From contig NZ_CP088297.1 in NCBI RefSeq assembly GCF_024666615.1, forward strand, positions 1,488,001 to 1,552,000: a stretch of 64,000 bases of DNA, written 5' to 3'. A program made the translations under genes and the position numbers. Origin of the DNA: Aquabacterium sp. J223 (GTDB lineage: Bacteria > Pseudomonadota > Gammaproteobacteria > Burkholderiales > Burkholderiaceae_C). The notes under the pieces were generated by a model, which was not told where the DNA came from, ran no database searches, and saw nothing but the letters and a program-made list of their open reading frames with translations. Numbering within the stretch: the first letter of the stretch is position 1; every line of letters begins with the position of its first letter. This document shows, piece after piece, positions 10,657 to 19,684 of the stretch.

Positions 10657-12963
10657 ATGCACCCGCTTTTCGCGCCGAGCGCGCTACGCCCCGTGGCCGC
10701 TTGCGTGGCCGTTGTCGCGGCCGCGTTTCCCGCATTGCCGGCTTTGGCCGTCGAACCCTTCACCGTCAGCGACATCCGCATCGAGGGCCTGCAGCGCACC
10801 GACCCCGGCACGGTGTTCGCGGCCCTCGGCCTGCGCGTCGGCGACCTCTACAGCGACGACAAGGGCGCCGCCGCGCTGCGCGCCCTGTTCGCCACCGGGC
10901 TGTTCAAGGACGTGCGGCTGGAGGTCGAGGGCAACGTGCTGGTCGTCATCGTCGACGAGCGCGCCGTCATCGGCGCGGTCAGCTTCGTCGGCCTGCGCGA
11001 GTTCGACAAGGACACGCTGCTCAAGGCGCTGCGCGACTCCGGCATCGGCGAGGGCCTGCCCTATGACCGCGCCGTGGTCGACCGCGCCGAGCAGGAGATC
11101 AAGCGCCAGTACCTGTCGAAGAGCCTGTACGGCGCCGAGGTGGTGACCACCGTCACGCCGCAGGAGCGCAACCGCGTCGCCATCACCTTCACCATGGTCG
11201 AGGGCGACGTCGCGCGCATCCGCGAGATCCGCATCCTCGGCGCCAAGGCGTTCTCCGAGGGCACGCTGCGCGGCCTGTTCGACCTGCGCACGCCGAACTG
11301 GCTGAGCTGGTACACCAAGTCGGACCGCTACTCGCGCACCAAGCTCAACGCCGACCTGGAGACGCTGCGCGCCTACTACACCAACCGCGGCTACCTCGAG
11401 TTCAACGTCGAGTCGGCGCAGGTGACCATCTCGCCCGACAAGCAGGACATCACCATCACCGTCACGGTGCGCGAGGGCCAGCCCTACACCGTGACGGGCG
11501 TGCGGCTGGAAGGCGACTTCCTCGGCAAGGAGGACGAGTTCAAGAGCCTGGTCAGGGTCAAGCCCGGCGAAGCCTACAGGGCCGAGGACGTGGCCGAGAC
11601 GCAGCGCGCCTTCGCCGAGCGCTTCGGCAGCTACGGCTACGCCTTCGCCCGCGTCGAGGCGCGGCCGCAGATCGACCGCGAGCGGGCGCAGGTGATGCTG
11701 GTGCTGGCCGCCGAGCCGCAACGCCGCGTCTACGTGCGCCGCATCAACGTGGCGGGCAACACCCGCACCCGCGACGAGGTGGTGCGCCGCGAGTTCCGGC
11801 AGTTCGAGTCGTCCTGGTACGACGGCCAGAAGATCAAGCTGTCGCGTGACCGGGTCGACCGCCTGGGCTACTTCAAGGAGGTCAGCGTCGAGACCAACGA
11901 GGTGCCCGGTGCGCCCGACCAGGTCGACCTGCTGATCAACGTGGCGGAGAAGCCCACCGGCAACCTGATGCTCGGCGCCGGCTACTCCAGCGTCGAGCGG
12001 GTGGCGCTGACGGCCGCCATCAAGCAGGAGAACGTCTTCGGCTCGGGCAACTACCTGGGCGTCGAGGTCAACACCAGCCGCTCCTACCGCACCCTGTCGG
12101 TGTCGACGGTGGACCCCTACTTCACCGCGGACGGCGTGTCCCGGGCGGTGGACGTCTACTACCGCACCACCCGGCCGCTGAACAGCATCGCCAACACCTT
12201 CTCGCTGGCCACCGTGGGCTCGGCCATCCGCTTCGGCGTGCCGTTCACCGAGTACGACACGGTGTTCGTCGGTGTCGGTGTGGAGCAGACGCGGGTGGTG
12301 GGCAACTTCGGCCTGCCGCTGAAGTACATCACCTACGCCACGCAGTACGGCGCCGACACCACCATCGTGCCGGTGACGATCGGCTGGTCGCGCGACGACC
12401 GCGACAGCGGCCTCAACCCGACCCGCGGCGGCCTGAACCGCGTCAACCTAGAAATGAGCCCCTTCGGCGACACGCAGTACCTGCGCACCAACCTGCAGGC
12501 GCAGCGCTACTTCCCGCTGGGTCCCCGCTTCACGCTGATGCTCAACGGCGAGGTCGGCGTCGGCAGCGCCTTCGGCGGCCGTCCGTTCCCGGTGTTCAAG
12601 TACTTCTACGGCGGCGGGCTCGGCTCCATCCGCGGCTTCTCGCAGAGCTCGCTGGGCGAGATCGACAACACCGGCGCCTACCTCGGCGGCACCAAGCGGC
12701 TGAACCTGAATACCGAGCTGTACGTGCCGGTGCCCGGCAGCGGCAACGACAAGACCCTGCGCATCTTCGGTTTCACCGACGTCGGCAACGTCTGGGGCGA
12801 CGGCCAGAAGATCACCGGCAACAGCCTGCGCGCGTCGGTCGGCGTCGGCCTGTCCTGGATCTCGCCGCTGGGGCCGCTGAAGGTGAGCTACGGCGTGCCG
12901 GTGCGCAATGAGCCGAACGATAGAATCCAGCGCTTCCAATTTCAGATCGGGACCGCCTTTTGA
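10657..12963 (+). CDS. bamA: Outer membrane protein assembly factor BamA
   Basis: BamA is the Omp85 core of the BAM complex that folds beta-barrel proteins into the outer membrane. The 768-residue product has a signal peptide ending near ALA at residue 31. Five POTRA repeats cover roughly the first 430 residues, and a C-terminal barrel ends in phenylalanine, as the family does. The barrel shows the GGLGSIRGF motif of the inner lid loop (VRGF-type). It follows rseP by 11 bp and overlaps skp. Confidence 0.98.
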   Translation: MHPLFAPSALRPVAACVAVVAAAFPALPALAVEPFTVSDIRIEGLQRTDPGTVFAALGLRVGDLYSDDKGAAALRALFATGLFKDVRLEVEGNVLVVIVDERAVIGAVSFVGLREFDKDTLLKALRDSGIGEGLPYDRAVVDRAEQEIKRQYLSKSLYGAEVVTTVTPQERNRVAITFTMVEGDVARIREIRILGAKAFSEGTLRGLFDLRTPNWLSWYTKSDRYSRTKLNADLETLRAYYTNRGYLEFNVESAQVTISPDKQDITITVTVREGQPYTVTGVRLEGDFLGKEDEFKSLVRVKPGEAYRAEDVAETQRAFAERFGSYGYAFARVEARPQIDRERAQVMLVLAAEPQRRVYVRRINVAGNTRTRDEVVRREFRQFESSWYDGQKIKLSRDRVDRLGYFKEVSVETNEVPGAPDQVDLLINVAEKPTGNLMLGAGYSSVERVALTAAIKQENVFGSGNYLGVEVNTSRSYRTLSVSTVDPYFTADGVSRAVDVYYRTTRPLNSIANTFSLATVGSAIRFGVPFTEYDTVFVGVGVEQTRVVGNFGLPLKYITYATQYGADTTIVPVTIGWSRDDRDSGLNPTRGGLNRVNLEMSPFGDTQYLRTNLQAQRYFPLGPRFTLMLNGEVGVGSAFGGRPFPVFKYFYGGGLGSIRGFSQSSLGEIDNTGAYLGGTKRLNLNTELYVPVPGSGNDKTLRIFGFTDVGNVWGDGQKITGNSLRASVGVGLSWISPLGPLKVSYGVPVRNEPNDRIQRFQFQIGTAF

Positions 12964-13514
12964 TGAGCAAGCCGTGGAAGTCGCTGTTCGGCCCGTCGCT
13001 GGCCCTCCGGTGGCTGCTGGCCGCCGCGCTGATGGCCGGTGGGGCCGGCGCCGTCCAGGCGCAGGCGCAACCCCAGGAACCGCTGAAGATCGGCTACGTC
13101 AACAGCGAGCGCGTGCTGCGCGAGGCCAACCTGGCCAAGGCCGCGCAGGCCAAGCTGGAGGCGGAGTTCGGCAAGCGTGAGCGCGAGCTGAACGACGTCG
13201 CCGGCCGCCTGAAGGCCGCGTCGGACAAGCTGGAGAAGGACGCGCCCACGCTGTCCGAGGCCGAGCGCGGCCGCCGCCAGCGCGACCTGGTCGAGCAGGA
13301 CCGCGACTTCCAGCGCAAGCGCCGCGAGTTCCAGGAGGACCTGCAGCAGCGCAAGAACGAGGAACTGGCCCAGGTGGTCGAGCGGGCCAACCGCGTCATC
13401 AAGCAGATCTTCGACCAGGAGAAGTACGACCTCATCCTGCAGGAGGTGGTCTTCGCCAGCCCGCGCGTCGACATCACCAAGAAGGTGATCGACGCCCTCA
13501 ACGCCGCCAAGTAG
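12963..13514 (+). CDS. skp: Periplasmic chaperone Skp/OmpH
   Basis: Skp holds unfolded outer-membrane proteins in the periplasm until BamA inserts them. The 183-residue protein has a signal peptide ending near VQAQA, then the conserved IGYVNSERVLREA start of the OmpH domain. A long charged coiled-coil arm (roughly residues 60-140) follows. The start ATG overlaps the bamA stop (ATGA). Confidence 0.95.
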   Translation: MSKPWKSLFGPSLALRWLLAAALMAGGAGAVQAQAQPQEPLKIGYVNSERVLREANLAKAAQAKLEAEFGKRERELNDVAGRLKAASDKLEKDAPTLSEAERGRRQRDLVEQDRDFQRKRREFQEDLQQRKNEELAQVVERANRVIKQIFDQEKYDLILQEVVFASPRVDITKKVIDALNAAK

Positions 13515-13523
13515 CCGGCCGCC

Positions 13524-14588
13524 ATGGCCGGCGACCCGCGCCTCCCTGCGGCCAGCGTGGCCGCGATGCGGCTCGACGCGCTGGTCGCGCAGACCGGCGG
13601 CGAACTGGCCGGCGACGGCAGCCGGCTGATCGAGCGCCTCGGGCCGCTGGACGACGACGCCCCGGCCACGCTCAGCTTCCTGGCCAACCCGCGCTACCGC
13701 CACCAGCTGGCCGGCACCCGGGCCGCCGCGGTGATCGTCGCGCCGGCGCTGCGCGACGAGGCACTGGCCGCCTGCGGCGCGGCCATCGTCGCCCCCGACC
13801 CCTACCTGCACTTCGCCCGGCTGACCCAGTTCTGGGCCGCCCGCAGCCGGCCCGCGCCGCGGCCGGGGGTCCACCCCTCGGCGGTGGTCGAGCCCGGCGC
13901 GCGCGTGGACCCGTCGGCCAGCGTCGGCCCGCTGTGCGTGGTCGGCGAGGGCGCCGAGGTCGCGGCCGGCGCGGTGCTGGTCTCGCAGGTGCACCTCGGG
14001 CGCGACGCGGTGGTCGGCGCCGGCACGCGGCTCGGCCCGCGGGTGGTGCTGGCCGACGGCTGCCGCATCGGCGAGCGCGGCATCGTCCATGGCGGGGTGG
14101 TGATCGGCGCCGACGGCTTCGGCTTCGCACCCACCGACGGCCGCTGGGAAAAGATCGAGCAGCTCGGCGCGGTGCGCATCGGCGACGACGTCGAGATCGG
14201 CGCCAACACGTGCATCGACCGCGGCGCGCTGGGCGACACGGTGGTCGAGGACGGGGTCAAGCTCGACAACCTGATCCAGATCGGCCACAACGTGCGCATC
14301 GGCCGCCACACCGCCATGGCCGGCTGCACCGGGGTCGCCGGCAGCACCCGCATCGGCGCGCACTGCGCCATCGGCGGCGCCGCCATCATCCTCGGCCACC
14401 TGGAGATCGCCGACCACGTCACCATCTCGGCGGCGACGGTGGTCTCGCACTCCATCCACCAGCGCGGCCACTACAGCGGCTTCTTCCCCATGGACGACAA
14501 TGCGCGCTGGGAGAAGAACGCCGCCACCCTGCGCCAGCTGCACACCCTGCGCGACCGACTGCGCGCGCTGGAGAAGAAGCTGGCCTGA
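13524..14588 (+). CDS. lpxD: UDP-3-O-acylglucosamine N-acyltransferase
   Basis: LpxD adds the N-linked hydroxyacyl chain in the third step of lipid A synthesis. The 354-residue protein has the N-terminal uridine-binding domain (around [11 protein letters not shown]). A long left-handed beta-helix of hexapeptide repeats follows, with GADGFGFAP and the IGHNVRIG region that carries the catalytic histidine. It is 9 bp behind skp in the standard skp-lpxD-fabZ-lpxA-lpxB order. Confidence 0.97.
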   Translation: MAGDPRLPAASVAAMRLDALVAQTGGELAGDGSRLIERLGPLDDDAPATLSFLANPRYRHQLAGTRAAAVIVAPALRDEALAACGAAIVAPDPYLHFARLTQFWAARSRPAPRPGVHPSAVVEPGARVDPSASVGPLCVVGEGAEVAAGAVLVSQVHLGRDAVVGAGTRLGPRVVLADGCRIGERGIVHGGVVIGADGFGFAPTDGRWEKIEQLGAVRIGDDVEIGANTCIDRGALGDTVVEDGVKLDNLIQIGHNVRIGRHTAMAGCTGVAGSTRIGAHCAIGGAAIILGHLEIADHVTISAATVVSHSIHQRGHYSGFFPMDDNARWEKNAATLRQLHTLRDRLRALEKKLA

Positions 14589-14661
14589 CCCGATGCCGGT
14601 GGCCCGCCACCGGCGCTGAACGGCGCCACAGGCGCCATGCCCCCGCCGCCGCACGACGACG

Positions 14662-15102
14662 ATGGACATCCACCAGATCCTCAAGAAGCTGCCGCACCGC
14701 TACCCCATCCTGCTGGTGGACCGGGTGCTCTCGATCGACACCGACGCCCAGCGCATCCGCGCGCTGAAGAACGTCACCATCAACGAGCCGTTCTTCCTCG
14801 GCCACTTCCCGAAGCGGCCGGTGATGCCCGGCGTGCTGATGCTGGAGGCGATGGCGCAGGCGGCCGCGCTGCTGTCCTTCGCGGTGCAGGGCGTCGAGCT
14901 GGACGACGACACCGTCTACTACTTCGCGGGCATCGACGCCGCCCGCTTCAAACGGCCGGTGGAGCCGGGCGACCAGCTCGTCCTCGACGTCACGCTGGAG
15001 CGGCACAAGGCCGGCATCTTCAAGTTCGGCGGCCGCGCGCTGGTGGGCGAGGAGGTGGCCTGCGAGGCGCAGCTCATGTGCACCATGCGCAAGGTGGGTT
15101 GA
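14662..15102 (+). CDS. fabZ: 3-hydroxyacyl-ACP dehydratase FabZ
   Basis: FabZ dehydrates beta-hydroxyacyl-ACP in fatty acid synthesis and competes with LpxA/LpxD for the same hydroxyacyl pool. The hot-dog fold protein has 146 residues. The catalytic pair is visible as H48 in FFLGHFP and E62 in MLEAMAQ. It lies 73 bp behind lpxD. A repeat element separates it from lpxA. Confidence 0.98.
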   Translation: MDIHQILKKLPHRYPILLVDRVLSIDTDAQRIRALKNVTINEPFFLGHFPKRPVMPGVLMLEAMAQAAALLSFAVQGVELDDDTVYYFAGIDAARFKRPVEPGDQLVLDVTLERHKAGIFKFGGRALVGEEVACEAQLMCTMRKVG

Positions 15103-15107
15103 ATGGC

Positions 15108-15180
15108 GGCCCCCGCTCGTTGCTGCTCGCAACCCCCGAGGGGTGCCGAGGCCGCCTGGGGCGGCCCGGCGCTGGCCTGA
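15108..15180 (+). repeat. Intergenic palindromic repeat, family B copy 1
   Basis: The fabZ-lpxA gap holds a GC-rich element. It has CCCCCGCTCG, then CCCCCGAGGGG, then a GGCC...GGCGGCCCGGC stretch. The same order of blocks recurs at 39229-39308 between scoA and scoB. It appears to be a dispersed intergenic repeat that tolerates insertion inside operons. Confidence 0.6.
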
Positions 15181-15209
15181 GCGACCGCCCGCCGACGACC
15201 TGACGCGCC

Positions 15210-16004
15210 ATGGCCCGCGACATCCACCCCACCGCCATCGTCGACCCGGCGGCCGAGCTGGACGAGGGCGTCGTCATCGGCCCCTATGCGGTGATCGGCC
15301 CCGACGTGCGCATCGGCGCCGGCACCCGCGTCGGCCCGCATGCCGTCATCGAGGGCCGCACCACCATCGGCCGCGACAACCGCATCTTCCAGTTCGCCTC
15401 GCTGGGCGCCATGCCGCAGGACATGGCGCACCGGGGCGAGCCCACCGCGCTGGTCATCGGCGATCGCAACACCATCCGCGAGTTCTGCACCTTCAACACC
15501 GGCACGTTGAAGGAAGAGGGCGTGACCCGCGTCGGCAGCGACAACTGGATCATGGCCTACGTGCACATCGCCCACGACGTGCGGCTGGGCGACCACACGG
15601 TGCTGGCCAACAACGCCACGCTCGCCGGCCATGTGCACGTCGGCGACTGGGCCACCATCGGCGGCCTGACGGGCGTGCACCAGTTCGTTCACATCGGCGC
15701 GCACGCGATGGTCGGTTTCCAGGGCCACGTGGCGCAGGACGTGGCGCCGTTCATGACCGTGGACGGCAACCCGCTGGCGGTGCGGTCGGTCAACCTGGTG
15801 GGTTTGAAGCGCCGCGGCTTCAGCGCCGAGCGCATCGCCGTCGTCCGCCAGGTGCACAAGCTGATCTTCCGCAGCGGGCTGACGCTGGAGCAGGCCATGG
15901 CCCAGGTGCAGGCGCTGAAGGGGGAGCAGGGCGGCGTGGCCGACGGCGACGTGCAGACGGTGCTCGACTTCGTGGCCGGCGCCACCCGCGGCCTGGTCCG
16001 CTGA
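15210..16004 (+). CDS. lpxA: UDP-N-acetylglucosamine acyltransferase
   Basis: LpxA transfers the first hydroxyacyl chain from ACP to UDP-GlcNAc, starting lipid A synthesis. The 264-residue protein is a trimeric beta-helix enzyme built of hexapeptide repeats from its first residues ([17 protein letters not shown]). It contains the conserved [17 protein letters not shown] region, the [11 protein letters not shown] segment with the catalytic histidine, and a helical C-terminal part. The gap to fabZ (107 bp) is unusually long for this operon because of the inserted repeat. Confidence 0.98.
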   Translation: MARDIHPTAIVDPAAELDEGVVIGPYAVIGPDVRIGAGTRVGPHAVIEGRTTIGRDNRIFQFASLGAMPQDMAHRGEPTALVIGDRNTIREFCTFNTGTLKEEGVTRVGSDNWIMAYVHIAHDVRLGDHTVLANNATLAGHVHVGDWATIGGLTGVHQFVHIGAHAMVGFQGHVAQDVAPFMTVDGNPLAVRSVNLVGLKRRGFSAERIAVVRQVHKLIFRSGLTLEQAMAQVQALKGEQGGVADGDVQTVLDFVAGATRGLVR

Positions 16005-16032
16005 CCGGTCGGTGGTGCCGACCCGTTCATCC

Positions 16033-17157
16033 ATGCGCCTGGCGATGGTGGCCGGTGAAACGTCGGGCGACCTGCTGGCCGGCCTGCTGCTCGGCGGCCT
16101 GAAGGCGCGCTGGCCCGAGGCGGTCACGCACGGCATCGGCGGCCCGCGCATGGCCGCGCACGGTTTCGACGCCTGGTGGCCCTACCAGCACCTGGCAGTG
16201 CGCGGCTACGTGGAGGTGCTGCGCCACTACCGCGGCATCTCGCGCATCCGCGAACAACTGGCCGAACGGCTGCTGCGCGAGCGGCCGGACGCCTTCATCG
16301 GCGTCGACGCACCGGACTTCAACCTCGGCCTGGAGACCCGGCTGCGCGCGGCCGGCCTGAAGACGGTGCACTTCGTCTGCCCGTCGATCTGGGCCTGGCG
16401 CGGCAAGCGGGTGACGCGTCTGCAGGCGGCGGCCGACCTGGTGCTGTGCCTGTTCCCGTTCGAGCCCGACCTGCTGGCCCGGCACGGCGTCAACGCCCGC
16501 TACGTCGGCCACCCCCTGGCCGACGCCATCCCGGTTCAGCGGCCGCTGGGTCCGGCCCGGGCCGCGCTGGGGCTCGGCGACGACGCCACCGTGGTGGCGC
16601 TGCTGCCCGGCAGCCGGCGCTCCGAGATCGAGGCCATCGCCCCGGTGTTCCTGCAGGCGGCGGCCGAGCTGCAGCGGCGGCGGCCGGCGCTGCAGGTGGT
16701 GCTGCCGGTGGTGCCCGGGCTGCGCGCGCTGGTCGAGCCGCTGCAGGCTCGCTGGGCCCCGGCGGTGCGGCTCCTCGACGGCCAGTCGCACGAGGCGCTG
16801 GCCGCCTGCGACGTGGCGCTGGTGGCCAGCGGCACCGCCACGCTCGAGGCGGCCCTCTTCAAGCGGCCGATGGTCATCGGCTACCGCATGAACCCGCTGA
16901 CCTGGGCGTTGATGAAGCGCATGGCCTACCAGCCGTGGTTCGGCCTGCCGAACATCCTGTGCCGGGACTTCGTCGTGCCCGAGCTGATCCAGGAGCGCAT
17001 GACCCCCGCCCGCCTGGCCGACGAGGCGCTGGCCTGGCTGGACGACGCGCCGCGCGCGGCGGCGGTCGAGCACCGCTTCACCGAGCTCCACCACACGCTG
17101 CGGCGCGACACCGCGCGGCAGGCCACCGATGCCATCGCGCAGGTCCTCGGCCGCTAG
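16033..17157 (+). CDS. lpxB: Lipid-A-disaccharide synthase
   Basis: LpxB joins UDP-diacylglucosamine and lipid X to form the lipid A disaccharide at the inner membrane. The family start [17 protein letters not shown] fits an ATG at 16033. A GTG 21 bases upstream (16012) is in frame but less likely. Motifs seen are [22 protein letters not shown] and [14 protein letters not shown]. The product is about 374 residues. The last 29 bases overlap rnhB. Confidence 0.97.
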   Translation: MRLAMVAGETSGDLLAGLLLGGLKARWPEAVTHGIGGPRMAAHGFDAWWPYQHLAVRGYVEVLRHYRGISRIREQLAERLLRERPDAFIGVDAPDFNLGLETRLRAAGLKTVHFVCPSIWAWRGKRVTRLQAAADLVLCLFPFEPDLLARHGVNARYVGHPLADAIPVQRPLGPARAALGLGDDATVVALLPGSRRSEIEAIAPVFLQAAAELQRRRPALQVVLPVVPGLRALVEPLQARWAPAVRLLDGQSHEALAACDVALVASGTATLEAALFKRPMVIGYRMNPLTWALMKRMAYQPWFGLPNILCRDFVVPELIQERMTPARLADEALAWLDDAPRAAAVEHRFTELHHTLRRDTARQATDAIAQVLGR

Positions 17158-17764
17158 CCGCCAGCTCGGGCTGGACTGGGCGCCGCCCGGTCTGGTGGCC
17201 GGTGTCGACGAGGCCGGTCGCGGCCCGCTGGCCGGTCCGGTGGTGGCGGCCGCGGTCATCCTCGACCCGGCGCGCCGCATCCGCGGGCTGGCCGACTCCA
17301 AGGTGTTGAGCCCGTCCCGCCGCGACGCGCTGCACGACGAGATCCGCGACAAGGCGCTGTGCTGCGCGGTGGGCGAGGCCAGCGTGGAGGAGATCGACCG
17401 GCTGAACATCCTGCAGGCCACGCTGCTGGCGATGCGCCGCGCGGTGCTGGGCCTGCGCCTGCTGCCGGCGCGGGTGCTGGTCGACGGCAACCAGCTGCCG
17501 GTGCTGCCGATGGCCTGCGAGGCCGTGGTCGGCGGCGACGCCACCGTCAAGGCCATCTCGGCCGCCAGCATCCTGGCCAAGGTGCACCGCGACCGGCTGC
17601 TGCTGCAGATCGACGCGATGCACCCGCACTACGGGTTCGCGCAGCACAAGGGCTACGGCACGCCGGAGCACCTGCTCGCGCTGCGCACGCACGGCGCCTG
17701 CGCGCACCACCGGCGCAGCTTTGCGCCGGTGCGCGAGGTGCTGCCGAGGCCCGAGGCGGAATGA
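17129..17764 (+). CDS. rnhB: Ribonuclease HII
   Basis: RNase HII nicks RNA-DNA hybrids at single ribonucleotides in DNA. The metal-binding motif [15 protein letters not shown] holds D27 and E28. Further conserved stretches are SVEEID and [14 protein letters not shown]. The protein has 211 residues. Its start overlaps lpxB by 29 bp in another frame, and its stop overlaps the next ATG (ATGA), so the three genes are likely translated together. Confidence 0.97.
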   Translation: MPSRRSSAASRQLGLDWAPPGLVAGVDEAGRGPLAGPVVAAAVILDPARRIRGLADSKVLSPSRRDALHDEIRDKALCCAVGEASVEEIDRLNILQATLLAMRRAVLGLRLLPARVLVDGNQLPVLPMACEAVVGGDATVKAISAASILAKVHRDRLLLQIDAMHPHYGFAQHKGYGTPEHLLALRTHGACAHHRRSFAPVREVLPRPEAE

Positions 17765-18537
17765 CCGGCCAGCCGCTCGACATCCGGTCGCGCGACAACC
17801 CGCTGGTCGTCGCCTTGAAGAAGCTGGCGCAGGACTCGGCGGGCTACCGCAGGCAGCAGGCGGTGTGGCTGGAGGGTGACCACCTGCTGGCCGCCGCGCT
17901 GCAGCGCGGTGTGGAGCCCGACACCGCCGTCATCACCGAGTCGGCCTGGGAACAACGGCCCGACCTGCGAGCGCTGGCCCGGCGCTGCGGCCGGGTGGTG
18001 CGCCTGCCCGAGGCGCTGATGGCCGCCATCAGCGGCCTGCCGTCCCCGCCCCCGATCGGCGCCCGGCTGGCGCTGCCCGCCGCCGTGCGGATCGACCCGG
18101 CGGCCGCCACCGTCGTGCTCGACCGCCTGCAGGACGCCGGCAACGTCGGCAGCATCCTGCGCAGTGCCGCCGCCTTCGGCGTCGGCCAGGTGCTGGCGCT
18201 GAAGGGCACGGCCGCGCTGTGGTCGCCCAAGGTGCTGCGGGCCGGCATGGGCGCCCACTTCGGCCTGCGGCTGGTGGAGGGCCTGTCGGTGGACGACCTG
18301 GCGGCGCTGCAGGTGCCGCTGGTGGCCACCAGCTCGCACGCCGGCGCCGCGCTGGGTTCGGTCCCGCTGCCCAGGCCCTGTGCCTGGGTGCTGGGCCACG
18401 AGGGGCAGGGCGTTCAACCCGGCGTGACGGCCCGTTGCGCGCTGACCCTGCGCATCCCGCAGCCGGGCGGCGAGGAGTCGCTGAACGTCGCCGCCGCGGC
18501 GGCGGTGTGCCTGTACGAAAGCAGCCTCAGTAGATGA
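17761..18537 (+). CDS. TrmH/SpoU-family RNA 2'-O-ribose methyltransferase
   Basis: This SPOUT methyltransferase probably methylates ribose in rRNA or tRNA with S-adenosylmethionine. The N-terminal substrate-binding domain opens with a [14 protein letters not shown] segment typical of the TsnR/AviRb/RlmB-like group. The knot domain has motif 1 ([21 protein letters not shown], shown here in part), motif 2 (LGHEGQGV) and motif 3 ([15 protein letters not shown]). The protein has 258 residues. The exact target nucleotide cannot be read from sequence. It converges on ppsR with an 11-bp overlap. Confidence 0.88.
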   Translation: MTGQPLDIRSRDNPLVVALKKLAQDSAGYRRQQAVWLEGDHLLAAALQRGVEPDTAVITESAWEQRPDLRALARRCGRVVRLPEALMAAISGLPSPPPIGARLALPAAVRIDPAAATVVLDRLQDAGNVGSILRSAAAFGVGQVLALKGTAALWSPKVLRAGMGAHFGLRLVEGLSVDDLAALQVPLVATSSHAGAALGSVPLPRPCAWVLGHEGQGVQPGVTARCALTLRIPQPGGEESLNVAAAAAVCLYESSLSR

Positions 18538-18540
18538 GGC
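18524..18540. terminator. Small inverted repeat shared by two convergent stop codons
   Basis: GCCTCA and TGAGGC surround a 5-base loop, and the stop codons of the methyltransferase gene and of ppsR both lie in the hairpin. There is no T run, so a terminator role is only possible. Confidence 0.3.
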
Positions 18541-19348
18541 GGTCGGGTCGGATGTCGCGCAGGATGGTGGTCGCGATCTCCTCGATCGACTTGTGCGTCG
18601 ACGACAGCCAGGCGATGCCCTCGCGCTTCATCATCGCCTCGGCGGCGTTGACCTCGTAGCGGCAGTTCTCGATGGCGGCGTACTTGCTGCCCGGCCGGCG
18701 CTCGTTGCGCACCTGGCTCAGCCGGTCGGGGTCGATCGACAGGCCGAAGCACTTGCGCTTGTGCGGCGCCAGCGAGTCCGGGATGCGGTCGCGCTCGAAG
18801 TCGTCGGGGATCAGCGGGTAGTTGGCGGCCTTGATGCCGTGCTGCATCGCCAGGTACAGCGAGGTCGGCGTCTTGCCGCAGCGGCTGACGCCGACCAGGA
18901 TGACGTCGGCCTGCGCCAGGTTGCGCGCCGATTGGCCGTCGTCGTGCGCCAGCGAGAAGTTGATGGCCTCGATGCGGTCGTTGTACTCCTGGCTCTTGGC
19001 CACGTCGGAGAAGCGGCCCACCCGGTGGTTGGACTTGATGCCGAACTCCACCTCCAGCGGCTCGACGAAGGTGCGGAACATGTCCAGCACCAGCCCCTTC
19101 TGGCTGCCGTTGATGATCCGGCGCACCTCGTCGTCGACCAGGGTGATGAAGACGATCGGCCGGGCGCCTTCGCGGGCGGCGGTGTCCTCGATCTCCTTGA
19201 TCACCTGCCAGGCCTTGTCGATGGTGTCGATGAAGGGCCGGCGGACGTGGCGCGGCTTGGCCGCGAACTGCGCCAGGATGGAGTTGCCGAAGGTCTCGGC
19301 GGTGATGCCGGTGCCATCGGAGACGAAGAAGACGGTGCGGTTGAGCAT
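18527..19348 (-). CDS. ppsR: PEP synthase regulatory protein (bifunctional kinase/pyrophosphorylase)
   Basis: PpsR (DUF299) switches PEP synthase off and on by ADP-dependent phosphorylation and Pi-dependent dephosphorylation of a threonine next to the catalytic histidine. The family N-terminus is MLNRTVFFVSDGTGITAE, so I place the start at 19348 although the frame is open to 19510. The ADP-binding loop is GVSRCGKTPTSLYLA. The product has 273 residues, the usual size. Its divergent neighbour is ppsA, the target enzyme. Confidence 0.96.
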   Translation of the reverse strand: MLNRTVFFVSDGTGITAETFGNSILAQFAAKPRHVRRPFIDTIDKAWQVIKEIEDTAAREGARPIVFITLVDDEVRRIINGSQKGLVLDMFRTFVEPLEVEFGIKSNHRVGRFSDVAKSQEYNDRIEAINFSLAHDDGQSARNLAQADVILVGVSRCGKTPTSLYLAMQHGIKAANYPLIPDDFERDRIPDSLAPHKRKCFGLSIDPDRLSQVRNERRPGSKYAAIENCRYEVNAAEAMMKREGIAWLSSTHKSIEEIATTILRDIRPDRLIY

Positions 19349-19684
19349 GGCGCCAGGGTCGCCCGCGGCGGTCCGCGGGCCGGGCTGTGACCACCCCATG
19401 ATAGGCGCGGCGACAGGGCCGCCGGCCTGCCGTTTGCTCCGCCGGCCGCGATTCATCCCAGGGGCGCCGGCCGGTCGCCGCGGGCGGCGAACGCCGCCGC
19501 ACGGCGGCACGATGCCGCAGTCCGGCCCCGGGCATCGCCCCTAGAATGGCCCGCAACACGCCGTTCGCTTTCCAGTCATGCGCACCGCCCTCCGCCCGCC
19601 AGAAGACGTCCAACAGGGACGGGCCCGGCCGCACGACGCCACGGGGCACGGCACCCAGTTTTTTTGTCATCACGGAGCTTTCCC
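19349..19684. other. Divergent ppsR/ppsA intergenic region
   Basis: This 336-bp stretch separates two genes that work on the same reaction. I see no conserved ORF. TAGAAT at 19542-19547 could be a -10 box for ppsA, but no clear -35 accompanies it. Several GC-rich inverted repeats occur without T runs. Confidence 0.4.
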
